Below, piece by piece: positions 1 through 8,241 of a stretch of DNA of 64,000 bases. This DNA is from Staphylococcus petrasii (lineage in GTDB: Bacteria; Bacillota; Bacilli; Staphylococcales; Staphylococcaceae). The notes below the pieces were generated by a model that had not been told where the DNA came from, ran no database searches, and saw nothing but the letters and a program-made list of their open reading frames with translations. Positions within the stretch are counted from its first letter, which is position 1, and the number at the start of each line of letters is the position of its first letter. The stretch lies in contig NZ_PPRC01000009.1 of the NCBI RefSeq assembly GCF_002902565.1, positions 1-64,000 of the forward strand, written 5' to 3'. The translations under genes were made by a program, and so were the position numbers.

Positions 1-75
1 GAATAAGTATGTTTAATAACTTATTGTATTGTTCTTTTTTTGCAGAATTACAAACTACATTTTCAAAAAAAGTTA

Positions 76-126
76 AAAAATAAACACGCCTACTCTATGT
101 CTATAAGGAAAGTTAGAGTAAACGCG
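76..126 (-). terminator. Terminator of the LCP gene
   Basis: On the minus strand, just after the LCP stop codon, an imperfect stem (CGCGTTTACTCTA pairing with TAGAGTAGGCG) is followed by a T-rich run. This fits an intrinsic terminator. The stem is not perfect. Confidence 0.6.
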
Positions 127-143
127 TTTATGAAGTTAACTGG

Positions 144-1091
144 TTAGTTATCTAAATTACTATTTAATATATCTGAAGCTTGCTGTTTAGAAGAATCATT
201 TGGAATAAAGTACCATAGGCCATCACTTTGAATACCGCCTTGGCCTTCTAATTGATGACGATTTACAGTATTATTGGCATCTTTATAATTACTTCTAATT
301 GCATTCATATCACTTAAAGTTAAGTCTGTAGTTACATTCTTTTGAATTTCTCCTATTAATGAAGGGAAATGTGTCAATGCAGAAGCACTAGTCATTTTAT
401 TAGCCATCGCTTGTAATACAAGCTGTTGACGTTCTTGACGACCGAAGTCTCCGCCTGCCCCTTCTTCTTTACGACTTCTGATGAATTCCATAGCCGTTTT
501 ACCATCGACATGCGTTTTTTGACCTTTAGTAAACTGTGTACCGTTTACAGTAAATGTATCGTTACTTACTACATCTACGCCACCTAAAGCATCAATCATC
601 TCATGTAGTCCGTCCATATCAACAGTAGCGTAATGGTCCACGGGTACATTCATTAATTTCTCTATAGATTTAACCGCCATTGTTGGTCCGCCATAAGCGT
701 AGGCATGATTAATCTTTTCTGTAGTATTATGTCCTACAATTTGTGCTTGTGTATCACGCGGGATACTTACAATTTCTGTCGTCTTTTTCGCTGGATTTAT
801 CGATAACAACATAATTGTGTCACTACGTTCCCCATCATTTGCACTTTTACGTTGGGCGTCTGAATCGACACCAAATAATGCGATTGTAAATGGATCGCCG
901 TTATTTAAGTTGACATTTTTAGAACGTAATTCTGAGTGTTGACGATTTAAAGGGTTATGAATTTTGTCCCCAGTAATGTAAATACTGGCTCCTATGAATA
1001 TAACTGCTGCAACGGCTAATACAACTAAAATTCCAATTAGCCATAGTAGAATCTTTACGGGCAGGCTCATTTTATTTCGAGTGCTACGCAT
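144..1091 (-). CDS. lcpC: LytR-CpsA-Psr (LCP) family cell-wall polymer transferase
   Basis: LCP enzymes transfer undecaprenyl-linked glycopolymers (teichoic acid or capsule) to peptidoglycan at the outer face of the membrane. The 315-aa protein has a short basic cytoplasmic start, one membrane helix (about residues 13-36) and an extracellular LCP domain. Visible motifs are DTIMLLSINP, the phosphate-binding IPRDT, KINHAYAYGG and FIRSRKEE...RQERQ, which carry the conserved Asp and Arg residues. AGGAG precedes ATG 1091. S. aureus has three LCP proteins, and the neighbour suhB matches the context of LcpC, so the symbol rests on synteny. The family call is firm; which polymer is transferred is not shown by the sequence. 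Confidence 0.85.
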   Translation of the reverse strand: MRSTRNKMSLPVKILLWLIGILVVLAVAAVIFIGASIYITGDKIHNPLNRQHSELRSKNVNLNNGDPFTIALFGVDSDAQRKSANDGERSDTIMLLSINPAKKTTEIVSIPRDTQAQIVGHNTTEKINHAYAYGGPTMAVKSIEKLMNVPVDHYATVDMDGLHEMIDALGGVDVVSNDTFTVNGTQFTKGQKTHVDGKTAMEFIRSRKEEGAGGDFGRQERQQLVLQAMANKMTSASALTHFPSLIGEIQKNVTTDLTLSDMNAIRSNYKDANNTVNRHQLEGQGGIQSDGLWYFIPNDSSKQQASDILNSNLDN

Positions 1092-1206
1092 CCTACCACT
1101 CCTATCTTATTTTGTGAAATATATATCTATATCATTATATATTAAAATTATTTATTTTCTATACATCTCAAGTTGTAATTTTCACAAAAATAAGATAAAC
1201 TGTGTG

Positions 1207-1998
1207 CTATTTTAAATAACCGCTTCCTTCATTTAAAATAGATAACATTTCTTCATAGCAACCTTTATTACTGATAATAAATGGTCCACCTTTAGCATAG
1301 TCTAATGGTCCTCCGTCAAGGCGAGTTATCTTCAAGCCTAGTTGTTTAGCAAATAAGAATTGTACCGAAATATCCCATGGCTTAGGATCCGTATTAAAGT
1401 GTGCGCCAAATTGACCTTTAATAACTCGTATTGAATCTAAACCACATGAACCGATATATCTCACACCAAATGCCGCATCATATAGTGCTTTATTGGCACG
1501 ATCATTAATATATTCAGAGCCAAAAGAAATAACTGCGTCTTCTAATTTTACTTCTTTTGGTGGTTGTAAAGGTTGGTCGTTCATGTAAGCGCCTTGACCT
1601 TTAATCGCTTTATAAAGTTTTCTATGTGGATAATCATATATATAGGAAAGTTGTGGTTCTCCATTTTCAAAATAAGCTAAAATAATACAATAATCTTCCT
1701 GTTGTTTAACTAAGTTAGCTGTACCGTCAATCGGATCCATAATCCATAAGTGGCCTTCATATGGCTTAATCGAATCATTATTTTTTTCTTCGCCTAACAA
1801 TTGATGACCAGGAAAATGTTCATTAAGATATTCCTCAAATTGTTGTTGCAATTGTTTATCAACATTTGTTACTAAATCAAAGCGGTCCACTTTAGTGTCT
1901 GTAGTCATTTCAGCAATTAAATTAGGTATCACATTGTCTAAATGTTCAAGCCATTGTGCAATGTGTTGATCGATATGTTGAAGTTGGTTTAGTTCCAT
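1207..1998 (-). CDS. suhB: Inositol monophosphatase family protein (SuhB-like)
   Basis: Mg-dependent sugar/inositol phosphate phosphatase family; the natural substrate in staphylococci is not settled. The metal-binding signatures are all present: GEE (LLGEEKN), MDPIDGTANLV and KPWDISVQF. Length (263 aa) is normal. A GTG at 2007 lies inside the ribosome binding site GAGGTG; the ATG at 1998, six bases downstream of it, is the better start. It is co-oriented with the LCP gene (about 115 bp apart), and the RsaI sRNA lies upstream on the same strand, as in S. aureus. Confidence 0.85.
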   Translation of the reverse strand: MELNQLQHIDQHIAQWLEHLDNVIPNLIAEMTTDTKVDRFDLVTNVDKQLQQQFEEYLNEHFPGHQLLGEEKNNDSIKPYEGHLWIMDPIDGTANLVKQQEDYCIILAYFENGEPQLSYIYDYPHRKLYKAIKGQGAYMNDQPLQPPKEVKLEDAVISFGSEYINDRANKALYDAAFGVRYIGSCGLDSIRVIKGQFGAHFNTDPKPWDISVQFLFAKQLGLKITRLDGGPLDYAKGGPFIISNKGCYEEMLSILNEGSGYLK

Positions 1999-2077
1999 CT
2001 CTTGCACCTCATTTATATTATTTCATTTTATTTTATCTCAAAATCATATTTCTTTATAGATTTAACTGTAGAAATAA

Positions 2078-2227
2078 AAAAATCGGCTAGTCATCTGCTA
2101 GCCGACAAATAGAAAGGAAAGTAAGTAATAAATATTGAAGATGTTTCGATGTAACCCGAACGATTCACAATAAGCTATCTGTTATATAGCTTCTACCCCT
2201 TTGTTTGAATTCGTTCTCCCCTGTTAC
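2078..2227 (-). ncRNA. rsaI: Small regulatory RNA RsaI (RsaOG)
   Basis: Read on the minus strand, the stretch starts near 2227, carries two G-tracks (CAGGGGAG, AAAGGGGTAG), an interhelical C/U-rich run (CTTACTTTCCTTTC) and ends in a strong terminator: TCGGCTAG (2098-2105) pairs with CTAGCCGA (2083-2090), followed by a T run. In S. aureus RsaI lies upstream of suhB, is repressed by CcpA, and uses its CU-rich region and G-tracks to bind mRNAs of sugar uptake and other sRNAs. Position, promoter, cre site and sequence features all agree. The 5' end is inferred from the promoter. Confidence 0.85.
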
Positions 2228-2231
2228 AAAT

Positions 2232-2272
2232 ATTATATTAGCATAAAAGTACTATATATGTAAGCGTTTTCC
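2232..2272 (-). promoter_or_regulatory. rsaI promoter with overlapping cre (CcpA) site
   Basis: On the minus strand a perfect -10 (TATAAT, 2232-2237) sits five bases before the inferred rsaI start. The -35 is weak. GGAAAACGCTTACA at 2259-2272 matches the cre consensus TGNAARCGNWWWCA with one mismatch and covers the -35 region, consistent with repression by CcpA when glucose is present. Confidence 0.8.
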
Positions 2273-2342
2273 AAATAAAATATGTTTATTTTTACACCTA
2301 AAATCTACTAATAGGCATTAAATGTCTTACATCTCAGTCTTA

Positions 2343-2351
2343 TGTTATAAT
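2343..2351 (+). promoter_or_regulatory. Extended -10 promoter of the YafY-like regulator
   Basis: TGTTATAAT (extended -10) lies about 28 bp upstream of the ribosome binding site of the regulator at 2388. No clear -35 is seen. Confidence 0.5.
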
Positions 2352-2387
2352 TAATGTAATATGTAATGTCTGCGGGCGGTGAAAATA

Positions 2388-3089
2388 TTGAATAAACAAG
2401 AAAGACAAAATCAAATTATTTTAGCTATACAACAAGGACATAAAGTTAAAGCTTCAGAATTAGCGCAACAATTTAATGTCTCAGTGCGTACAATCACTCG
2501 AGATATGGCTGAATTAGAGGCAAAAGGTGTTCAACTTTACACTTCTAAAGGCAAACGTGGAGGCTATGCGATTCATAATGCCGAAGAAAGTATTCAACTT
2601 AACTTAAATGAACAACAAATCATTGCCTTATTTTTAACTTTAATTGAAAGTAGATCTTATTCAACGTTGCCTTATACTGACTCAATTGAAACCATTATCA
2701 ACCAATGTCTCAATTTGTCTAATGTTCGACTTCGCCATTCATTAAGACACATGAATGATTTCATCAAATTTGAAGATACTCAGGATATTACATTGCCTAA
2801 ATTATTCGCTGACATTTTAATTTATAGTAATGAACGTCACGTCATGCTAATTGATTTTCAAGAAGAGGATAAATTTATCGCTGAGAATATTATTTTTATA
2901 GGCTTACTTTGTCGCAATGGTACATGGTTAGCTATCATTTATGAAATAGGTTCTGGTCGCACGCGCGAATTACCGGTACTTGATATATATGATATTTCTT
3001 ATTCTTTTGAAAAAACGATTAAAACTTACGATATTACTATTGATAACTATGCTGAATTTTTAAATCCAGTCGAGGAGGAAGAACAGTAA
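2388..3089 (+). CDS. YafY/DeoR-type HTH transcriptional regulator
   Basis: 233-aa putative sugar-sensing repressor. Residues about 4-60 form an HTH_11 domain (KASELAQQFNVSVRTITRDM, then a wing with KGKRGGY). The rest resembles the WYL-like ligand-binding region of YafY-type proteins, although the WYL triad itself is not obvious. A GTG at 2379 lies inside the ribosome binding site GGCGGTG (2375-2381); TTG 2388, six bases downstream, is the likely start. Only about 90 bp separate it from the next small gene, and mupG-murQPR follows, so regulation of that locus is possible but unproven, since murR lies in the operon too. Confidence 0.75.
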   Translation: MNKQERQNQIILAIQQGHKVKASELAQQFNVSVRTITRDMAELEAKGVQLYTSKGKRGGYAIHNAEESIQLNLNEQQIIALFLTLIESRSYSTLPYTDSIETIINQCLNLSNVRLRHSLRHMNDFIKFEDTQDITLPKLFADILIYSNERHVMLIDFQEEDKFIAENIIFIGLLCRNGTWLAIIYEIGSGRTRELPVLDIYDISYSFEKTIKTYDITIDNYAEFLNPVEEEEQ

Positions 3090-3176
3090 TTTTTCATAAT
3101 GCGTTTTTCTTACTCGATTGGCCTATTCTTCATCTCCCCGCTTCACTTCCCTCATTTTCCTAAAAGGAGCAACGCA

Positions 3177-3545
3177 ATGACAAACTCTCAACTACCTATT
3201 AACTATCAACATAATTTAATAGAATTACTGACACTTATTGAAAAAATAAAATACTACTATTTCATGGAACCAAAACTACTCATTCAAGCTATTGAACAAT
3301 TTAATATAACTGTGGACGCATATTATTCAGAAGCAACTATACAACAGCAAGAACATAATGCTAATCCCACTATGCCTCTATCTTCCGCTTCTCCCTTTAC
3401 TACTTATCAAAACTTACTTCATTCACTACACCAACAACCTCTTCACCACTTTCAACAAGGCGAATTGCTCTATGATTTACATGAACGTCATCGTCGTATC
3501 TATCAAACTTATATCACTATTCAAAGCATGTTTAACGAATTATAA
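3177..3545 (+). CDS. Hypothetical protein, unknown function
   Basis: 122-aa soluble protein, rich in Gln, His and Tyr, predicted mainly helical; no family recognised and no signal or membrane segment. The frame is open from 3099, but ATG 3177 has a good ribosome binding site (AAAAGGAG, six bases before), so it is taken as the start. It lies between the YafY-type regulator and mupG and is co-oriented. A separate promoter precedes mupG, so it may be transcribed with the regulator. Confidence 0.6.
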   Translation: MTNSQLPINYQHNLIELLTLIEKIKYYYFMEPKLLIQAIEQFNITVDAYYSEATIQQQEHNANPTMPLSSASPFTTYQNLLHSLHQQPLHHFQQGELLYDLHERHRRIYQTYITIQSMFNEL

Positions 3546-3587
3546 ACATCAGTCTATTTTTGAAAAGGAGCCATCCCCTAACGTAAA

Positions 3588-3616
3588 TTGTCTTTACACT
3601 GGCAACACGATATAAT
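3588..3616 (+). promoter_or_regulatory. Promoter of the mupG-murQPR operon
   Basis: TTGTCT (3588-3593), a 17-bp spacer and a perfect TATAAT (3611-3616) lie 35 bp upstream of mupG. The site fits a SigA promoter. A MurR operator is expected nearby but no clear palindrome was seen. Confidence 0.7.
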
Positions 3617-3650
3617 GAGGCTAGATTAATGTAACTTAGGAGGCAGCATT

Positions 3651-4718
3651 ATGTTGGGTTTCTCAGTGTACTTAGGTGAGCCGTTAAATAAAGAATATAT
3701 TTTAAAAATGATAGGCAAAGGTTACCGTTATATATTTACATCTTTACAAATTCCTGAGGAGAATGAAGAAACGAAATTGACATATTTGAGAGAATTATGC
3801 CAATTATTACAGGACACGCCTGTAACCTACATTATTGATCTCAATCCTTCTTTACTTAATCAACAACTTTACAGTTTTTTACAACAGTATCCAAATGGGG
3901 ATTTTGCAATCAGAATAGATGACCATTTAAATATGGCTCTAATGCATGAACTTTACACACATAATTTAAAATGTTGTTTTAATGCTAGCACAATGACTTC
4001 AGATATACTTAAATCAATCTACACTCAAGAACATTTACCTGAAATATTATACTGCCATAATTATTATCCGAGACCAGATACTGGCCTATCACTGAGTAGT
4101 GTAAAAGAACGTAATCAATTAATTACTCAATATGATAAAGATGCGCAGATTCTTGCTTTTATTCCAGGTACTACACTAAGAGGACCTTTATTCAAAGGTT
4201 TACCTACTATAGAACATCATAGATCAACACCTACATTAGTAGCTGCACATTCATTACTTACAATCGGTATCCATCACATTATGATTGGCGATTTAGCTAT
4301 TAGCGATGATAAAGCTAATGCCTTAGCACAAATGATACTTCATCGCCATTTCGTTATTAGGGTTTCATCTTATTCTTCTGCCTATGCAGAACTCATATTT
4401 AGAACACATACATCGCGCATTGATGCTCCGGAGCATCTTATTCGATCCAAAGATTCGAGAGCGATCAACCATCTTACTATTGAACCAGATCATCACCATG
4501 ACCGCGTGCGCCAGAGAGGTACCATTACAATCGATAACCTTTTAAATCAGCGCTATGAAGGCGAACTTCAAATTATTAAATCAGAGTTGCCTAGTCATCC
4601 CAACATTAATCATGTTGCTACTGTTTCATCTGAAGATTTATATATTCTTGATTTGATTCAACCTGGCGACACATTTGAGATTATTTCTGAAAAGGAGGAC
4701 TGTCTATGGAACACTTAA
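3651..4718 (+). CDS. mupG: 6-phospho-N-acetylmuramidase (MupG, DUF871)
   Basis: In S. aureus MupG cleaves MurNAc-6-phosphate-GlcNAc, the disaccharide imported and phosphorylated by MurP, in the cytoplasm. The 355-aa protein has the DUF871 layout: an N-terminal TIM-barrel-like domain (starting [13 protein letters not shown], with [27 protein letters not shown] and AFIPGTT) and a C-terminal cyclophilin-like domain from about residue 245 ([23 protein letters not shown]-like IQPGDTF). TAGGAGGCAG precedes ATG 3651. It overlaps murQ by 13 bp. Gene order mupG-murQ-murP-murR is the staphylococcal peptidoglycan-recycling operon. Confidence 0.9.
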   Translation: MLGFSVYLGEPLNKEYILKMIGKGYRYIFTSLQIPEENEETKLTYLRELCQLLQDTPVTYIIDLNPSLLNQQLYSFLQQYPNGDFAIRIDDHLNMALMHELYTHNLKCCFNASTMTSDILKSIYTQEHLPEILYCHNYYPRPDTGLSLSSVKERNQLITQYDKDAQILAFIPGTTLRGPLFKGLPTIEHHRSTPTLVAAHSLLTIGIHHIMIGDLAISDDKANALAQMILHRHFVIRVSSYSSAYAELIFRTHTSRIDAPEHLIRSKDSRAINHLTIEPDHHHDRVRQRGTITIDNLLNQRYEGELQIIKSELPSHPNINHVATVSSEDLYILDLIQPGDTFEIISEKEDCLWNT

Positions 4719-5593
4719 CAACTGAAAGCAGAAATCAGCATACTATGCATTTAGACGAAATGTCTATCGCAGAAGCACTAAATACAATGAATCAAGAGGA
4801 TCAACAAGTGGCGCAAGCTGTAGCACAAACCTTGCCACAATTACGCGACGTTATTGAACAAACAATCCAACGTTTCCGTAGTCACGGTCGCCTTATTTAT
4901 ATCGGTGCAGGTACAAGTGGTCGCCTGGGCGTATTGGACGCTGCAGAGTGTGTTCCTACATTTAATACTCAACCTACAGAAGTTGTGGGTATTATTGCAG
5001 GCGGACAACAAGCGATGACTGAAGCGATAGAAGGTGCGGAAGATAACACTGAAATGGGTGCTCATGATTTACAAGATATTCATTTAACTGAAAAAGATAT
5101 AGTAATCGGTATTTCAGCGAGCGGTCGTACGCCTTACGTTAAAGGTGCACTTGAATATGCGAATTCATTAAATGCAATGACAGTCGCATTATCATGTAAC
5201 ACTAATAGTGAGATTAGCAAATTAGCACAGTTCCCTCTTGAAGTACCAGTGGGTCCTGAAGTATTAGCTGGCTCAACTCGATTGAAATCTGGTACCGCTC
5301 AAAAGCTCGTTCTAAATATGATTTCTACATTAACTATGATTGGCATTGGAAAAGTGTATGATAACTTAATGGTTGATGTAAAACCAACAAATTATAAATT
5401 AGAGCAACGTTCTATTCATATTATTGAAGATATTTGTGGCTTGAGTTATGAAGAAGCTTTAGATTTATATGAACAATCTGATTCTAATTTAAAAGTTGCC
5501 ATTGTAATGAACTTATGTGATACCACTAAAGAAGACGCTAAATTAAGATTATTAAATCACAACGGAGTGATTAAACAAGCTATCAAATCTTAA
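4706..5593 (+). CDS. murQ: N-acetylmuramic acid 6-phosphate etherase
   Basis: MurQ removes the D-lactyl ether of MurNAc-6-phosphate to give GlcNAc-6-phosphate. The 295-aa length is standard. The SIS-domain phosphosugar site is intact ([18 protein letters not shown]), as are EGAEDN with the proposed catalytic Glu and [10 protein letters not shown]. The start overlaps the end of mupG and uses a GGAGG inside it, so translation is probably coupled. murP follows after 13 bp. Confidence 0.95.
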   Translation: MEHLTTESRNQHTMHLDEMSIAEALNTMNQEDQQVAQAVAQTLPQLRDVIEQTIQRFRSHGRLIYIGAGTSGRLGVLDAAECVPTFNTQPTEVVGIIAGGQQAMTEAIEGAEDNTEMGAHDLQDIHLTEKDIVIGISASGRTPYVKGALEYANSLNAMTVALSCNTNSEISKLAQFPLEVPVGPEVLAGSTRLKSGTAQKLVLNMISTLTMIGIGKVYDNLMVDVKPTNYKLEQRSIHIIEDICGLSYEEALDLYEQSDSNLKVAIVMNLCDTTKEDAKLRLLNHNGVIKQAIKS

Positions 5594-5606
5594 GGAGGCA
5601 CTGCGT

Positions 5607-7043
5607 ATGAACAAAGAACAACGACTCGCCCATGACATTTTGGATGCTGTGGGCGGAATTGAAAACGTTAGTAATATTATTCATTGTATGACACGTGTGC
5701 GTTTAAAAATTATTGATGATAATAAAATTGATTACACTGAGTTAAAAAAGACCGATGGCGTACTTGGCGTTGTGAAAGATGAACGTCTTCAAGTCGTCGT
5801 CGGCCCTGGAACTGTCAATAAAGTTGCACAAGAGATGGCTAAAGTGAGCGGCACTCAATTAGGTGAAGATATCTCTCACGAACAAAACCACAAGCAACGT
5901 ATTGAACAACAAGCTCAAGAAAATAAAGCTTCTTATACTAATAAACGTAAACAAAGCAAAATGAACCAAGTTTTAAAAACGATTGCTAATATTTTCATTC
6001 CTTTAATCCCAGCATTTATTGGTGCTGGTTTAATCGGCGGTATTGCTGCTGTTCTTAATAACTTCATCACTGCTGGTACGATATCTGCTGACTGGGTAAA
6101 ACAATTGGTTGCGGTATTAAATGTAATTAAAGATGGAATGTTAGCATACTTAGCTATCTTTACTGGCTTTAATGCTGCCAAAGTCTTCGGGGCTACACCA
6201 GGTTTAGGTGGCGTTATCGGGGGTACCACATTACTAACAGGAATTACTCCAGAACATCCGATTAAAAATATTTTTACGGGTGACCCTTTACTTGCAGGCC
6301 AAGGCGGTATTATCGGGGTTATCCTAGCAGTATGGTTACTAAGCTTGATTGAAAAAAGATTACACAAAGTGGTACCAAATTCAATTGATATAATCGTAAC
6401 TCCTACTATTTCACTATTAATAATCGGTCTATTAACTATATTTGTTATTATGCCTATTGCTGGCTTTATTTCAGATGGTTTAGTGGGCGTTGTCAATTGG
6501 GTCATCGGCGTAGGTGGACCATTTAGTGGCTTTATCATTGGTGCTTTCTTCCTACCACTCGTCATGTTAGGATTGCATCATATTTTCACCCCGATCCACA
6601 TTGAATTGATTAATCAATCAGGCGCTACATATTTATTACCTATAGCAGCGATGGCTGGTGCTGGACAAGTAGGTGCTGCCCTTGCACTTTGGGTAAGATG
6701 TAAAAAGAATACAACTTTACGTAATGCTATTAAAGGTGCTTTACCAGTCGGCTTCTTAGGTATTGGTGAACCACTTATTTATGGGGTTACCCTTCCTTTA
6801 GGACGTCCATTTATTACGGCATGTATTGGTGGCGGTATTGGAGGAGCGGTGATTGGAGGTATCGGTCACATTGGTGCTACAGCTATTGGACCTAGTGGTA
6901 TCTCTTTATTACCTTTAATCGCACATCAAAAATATCTTGGCTATATTATTGGCTTAATCTCTGCCTATATTGGAGGATTTGTGTTCACATATTTCTTCGG
7001 TACGACTAAAGAAATGAGAAACTTAGACAAATTAGGTGATTAG
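5607..7043 (+). CDS. murP: PTS EIIBC for MurNAc / MurNAc-GlcNAc
   Basis: Membrane permease that imports and 6-phosphorylates N-acetylmuramic acid or, in S. aureus, MurNAc-GlcNAc. Domain order is IIB then IIC. The phospho-accepting Cys is residue 27 ([13 protein letters not shown]). A charged linker (about 90-120) leads to about ten membrane helices with [18 protein letters not shown]. There is no IIA domain, so a IIA must come from another system. The next gene, murR, starts with no gap after the stop. 478 aa. Confidence 0.9.
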   Translation: MNKEQRLAHDILDAVGGIENVSNIIHCMTRVRLKIIDDNKIDYTELKKTDGVLGVVKDERLQVVVGPGTVNKVAQEMAKVSGTQLGEDISHEQNHKQRIEQQAQENKASYTNKRKQSKMNQVLKTIANIFIPLIPAFIGAGLIGGIAAVLNNFITAGTISADWVKQLVAVLNVIKDGMLAYLAIFTGFNAAKVFGATPGLGGVIGGTTLLTGITPEHPIKNIFTGDPLLAGQGGIIGVILAVWLLSLIEKRLHKVVPNSIDIIVTPTISLLIIGLLTIFVIMPIAGFISDGLVGVVNWVIGVGGPFSGFIIGAFFLPLVMLGLHHIFTPIHIELINQSGATYLLPIAAMAGAGQVGAALALWVRCKKNTTLRNAIKGALPVGFLGIGEPLIYGVTLPLGRPFITACIGGGIGGAVIGGIGHIGATAIGPSGISLLPLIAHQKYLGYIIGLISAYIGGFVFTYFFGTTKEMRNLDKLGD

Positions 7044-7916
7044 ATGACAAATATTTTATATATCATTGATGAGAATTATAGTTCATTTTCCAAAAATGAG
7101 AAAAAATTATCACGCTTCATATTAAATTCACCACATGCCCTCTTACGAATGTCCAATCAAGAGGTCGCTGAAGAGCTAAACATTAGTGTGTCAACATTGA
7201 ACCGATTTAGTCAGAAATTGATGAATGCAAGCTTTCAAGTGCTTAGAGATGAATTAAAAACTTTATTCCCAAAACAAGTCACACCTTATAATATAGAACT
7301 TGTGAACAACGAACCTGTCGAGACATTGAAAAAGAAACTAAGCGCACGTGCAGAAGAAGCATTAAAGAAAAGTGCGAGATTTACAGACGATAGTACCATT
7401 GATAAGATTTGCGAAAAATTTAATCAATCAGAAACGGTTTTTATCTTTGGATACGGCGCTTCTTACGTTTGTGCCACTGATTTGTATCAAAAATTATCAC
7501 GTGTAGGTTTAAACATTCAACTTATTCAAGAGACACATCTGTTTACAACGATGTTATCGACGCACAGCGATAAAGATTGTGTAGTCTTTATTACTAATAA
7601 TGGTGAACAAAGCGAATTGCAAGCAATGGCGAAAGTCGTTTCTGACTATCATATCCCTATTATTGCAATTACAAGTTCTGATAATAATCCAGTAGCACGT
7701 CAGTCTGACCTTGTGTTAACTTACGGCCACTCTGATGAAAATGATTTACGCATGGGTGCAACAACATCTTTATTCGCACAAATGTTTACAATTGATGTAC
7801 TATTTTATCGCTACGTCGCGTTGAATTATCAATCTTCATTAGATTATATTACTCAATCAAAAATGGCATTAGATAATTATCGAAAACATTTATCAAATAT
7901 AGAATTTAAACATTAA
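7044..7916 (+). CDS. murR: RpiR-family regulator of the MurNAc operon
   Basis: 290-aa regulator with an N-terminal RpiR HTH (LSRFILNSPHALLRMSNQEVAEELNISVSTLNRFSQKLM) and a C-terminal SIS sugar-phosphate domain (VFIFGYGASYVCATDLYQKL, residues about 130-260). In S. aureus the homologue in this position is MurR/RpiRB. It starts directly after murP and is followed by a strong terminator, so it closes the operon and likely senses MurNAc-6-phosphate. Confidence 0.85.
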   Translation: MTNILYIIDENYSSFSKNEKKLSRFILNSPHALLRMSNQEVAEELNISVSTLNRFSQKLMNASFQVLRDELKTLFPKQVTPYNIELVNNEPVETLKKKLSARAEEALKKSARFTDDSTIDKICEKFNQSETVFIFGYGASYVCATDLYQKLSRVGLNIQLIQETHLFTTMLSTHSDKDCVVFITNNGEQSELQAMAKVVSDYHIPIIAITSSDNNPVARQSDLVLTYGHSDENDLRMGATTSLFAQMFTIDVLFYRYVALNYQSSLDYITQSKMALDNYRKHLSNIEFKH

Positions 7917-7926
7917 GAAAGTATAA

Positions 7927-7955
7927 AAAGGCGGTGAATAAGATTCACCGCCTTT
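7927..7955. terminator. Terminator after murR
   Basis: Perfect 12-bp stem (AAAGGCGGTGAA / TTCACCGCCTTT) with a 5-base loop. The same arms recur at 8167-8196. Confidence 0.8.
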
Positions 7956-7983
7956 GATTATTAGATAAATAACTATTTTAAAT

Positions 7984-8166
7984 CAGACTGAAAGAAAACC
8001 TTTGTCAATCGAGGAGGCGAAATACGTAACGACGGGAGTTTACTACTGACTAATAGGAACACCTGAGCTAAAGCTCATGTGTAAGTACCACTAACTTCTA
8101 AAGAAGAAGTGGTGCTTTAAGGCACGTATAAGCCGACAAAGAGTGAAAAAGTTTGTCTACAGTCTG
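7984..8166. repeat. 183-bp inverted-repeat intergenic element, possible structured RNA
   Basis: Ends are inverted repeats: CAGACTG...CTTTGTC at 7984-8006 faces GACAAAG...CAGTCTG at 8135-8166, imperfect in between. Inside are further hairpins: GAGCT/AGCTC (8068-8079 region), ACCACT...CTTC/GAAG...AGTGGT (about 8087-8113) and GTGC/GCAC (8113-8126). There is no convincing reading frame. It lies between two terminators with identical stems. It looks like a mobile-type intergenic palindrome or a non-coding RNA; no family is assigned. Confidence 0.55.
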
Positions 8167-8196
8167 AAAGGCGGTGAACTCTTGTTCACCGCCTTT
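8167..8196. terminator. Terminator of the amino acid permease, twin of the murR terminator
   Basis: Stem AAAGGCGGTGAA / TTCACCGCCTTT, identical in both arms to 7927-7955 but with a different loop. It lies beyond the permease stop codon on the minus strand and directly abuts the inverted-repeat element. Confidence 0.75.
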
Positions 8197-8241
8197 CTTG
8201 AATAATGTGTTGTTTATAGTTTATTTATATTTTCAGTTTTT

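Noticed and set aside
3358..3615. 85-codon open frame overlapping the 122-aa gene
   Set aside because: No ribosome binding site and it runs through the mupG promoter; the 3177-3545 frame has a good start signal.
5933..6565. 210-codon open frame on the minus strand
   Set aside because: It is antisense to murP, is rich in Ile/Pro/Thr as expected from the complement of membrane-protein codons, and has no ribosome binding site.
7984..8166. CRISPR array or riboswitch
   Set aside because: No direct repeat-spacer pattern and no match to a riboswitch core that I recognise; the element is downstream, not upstream, of the flanking genes.
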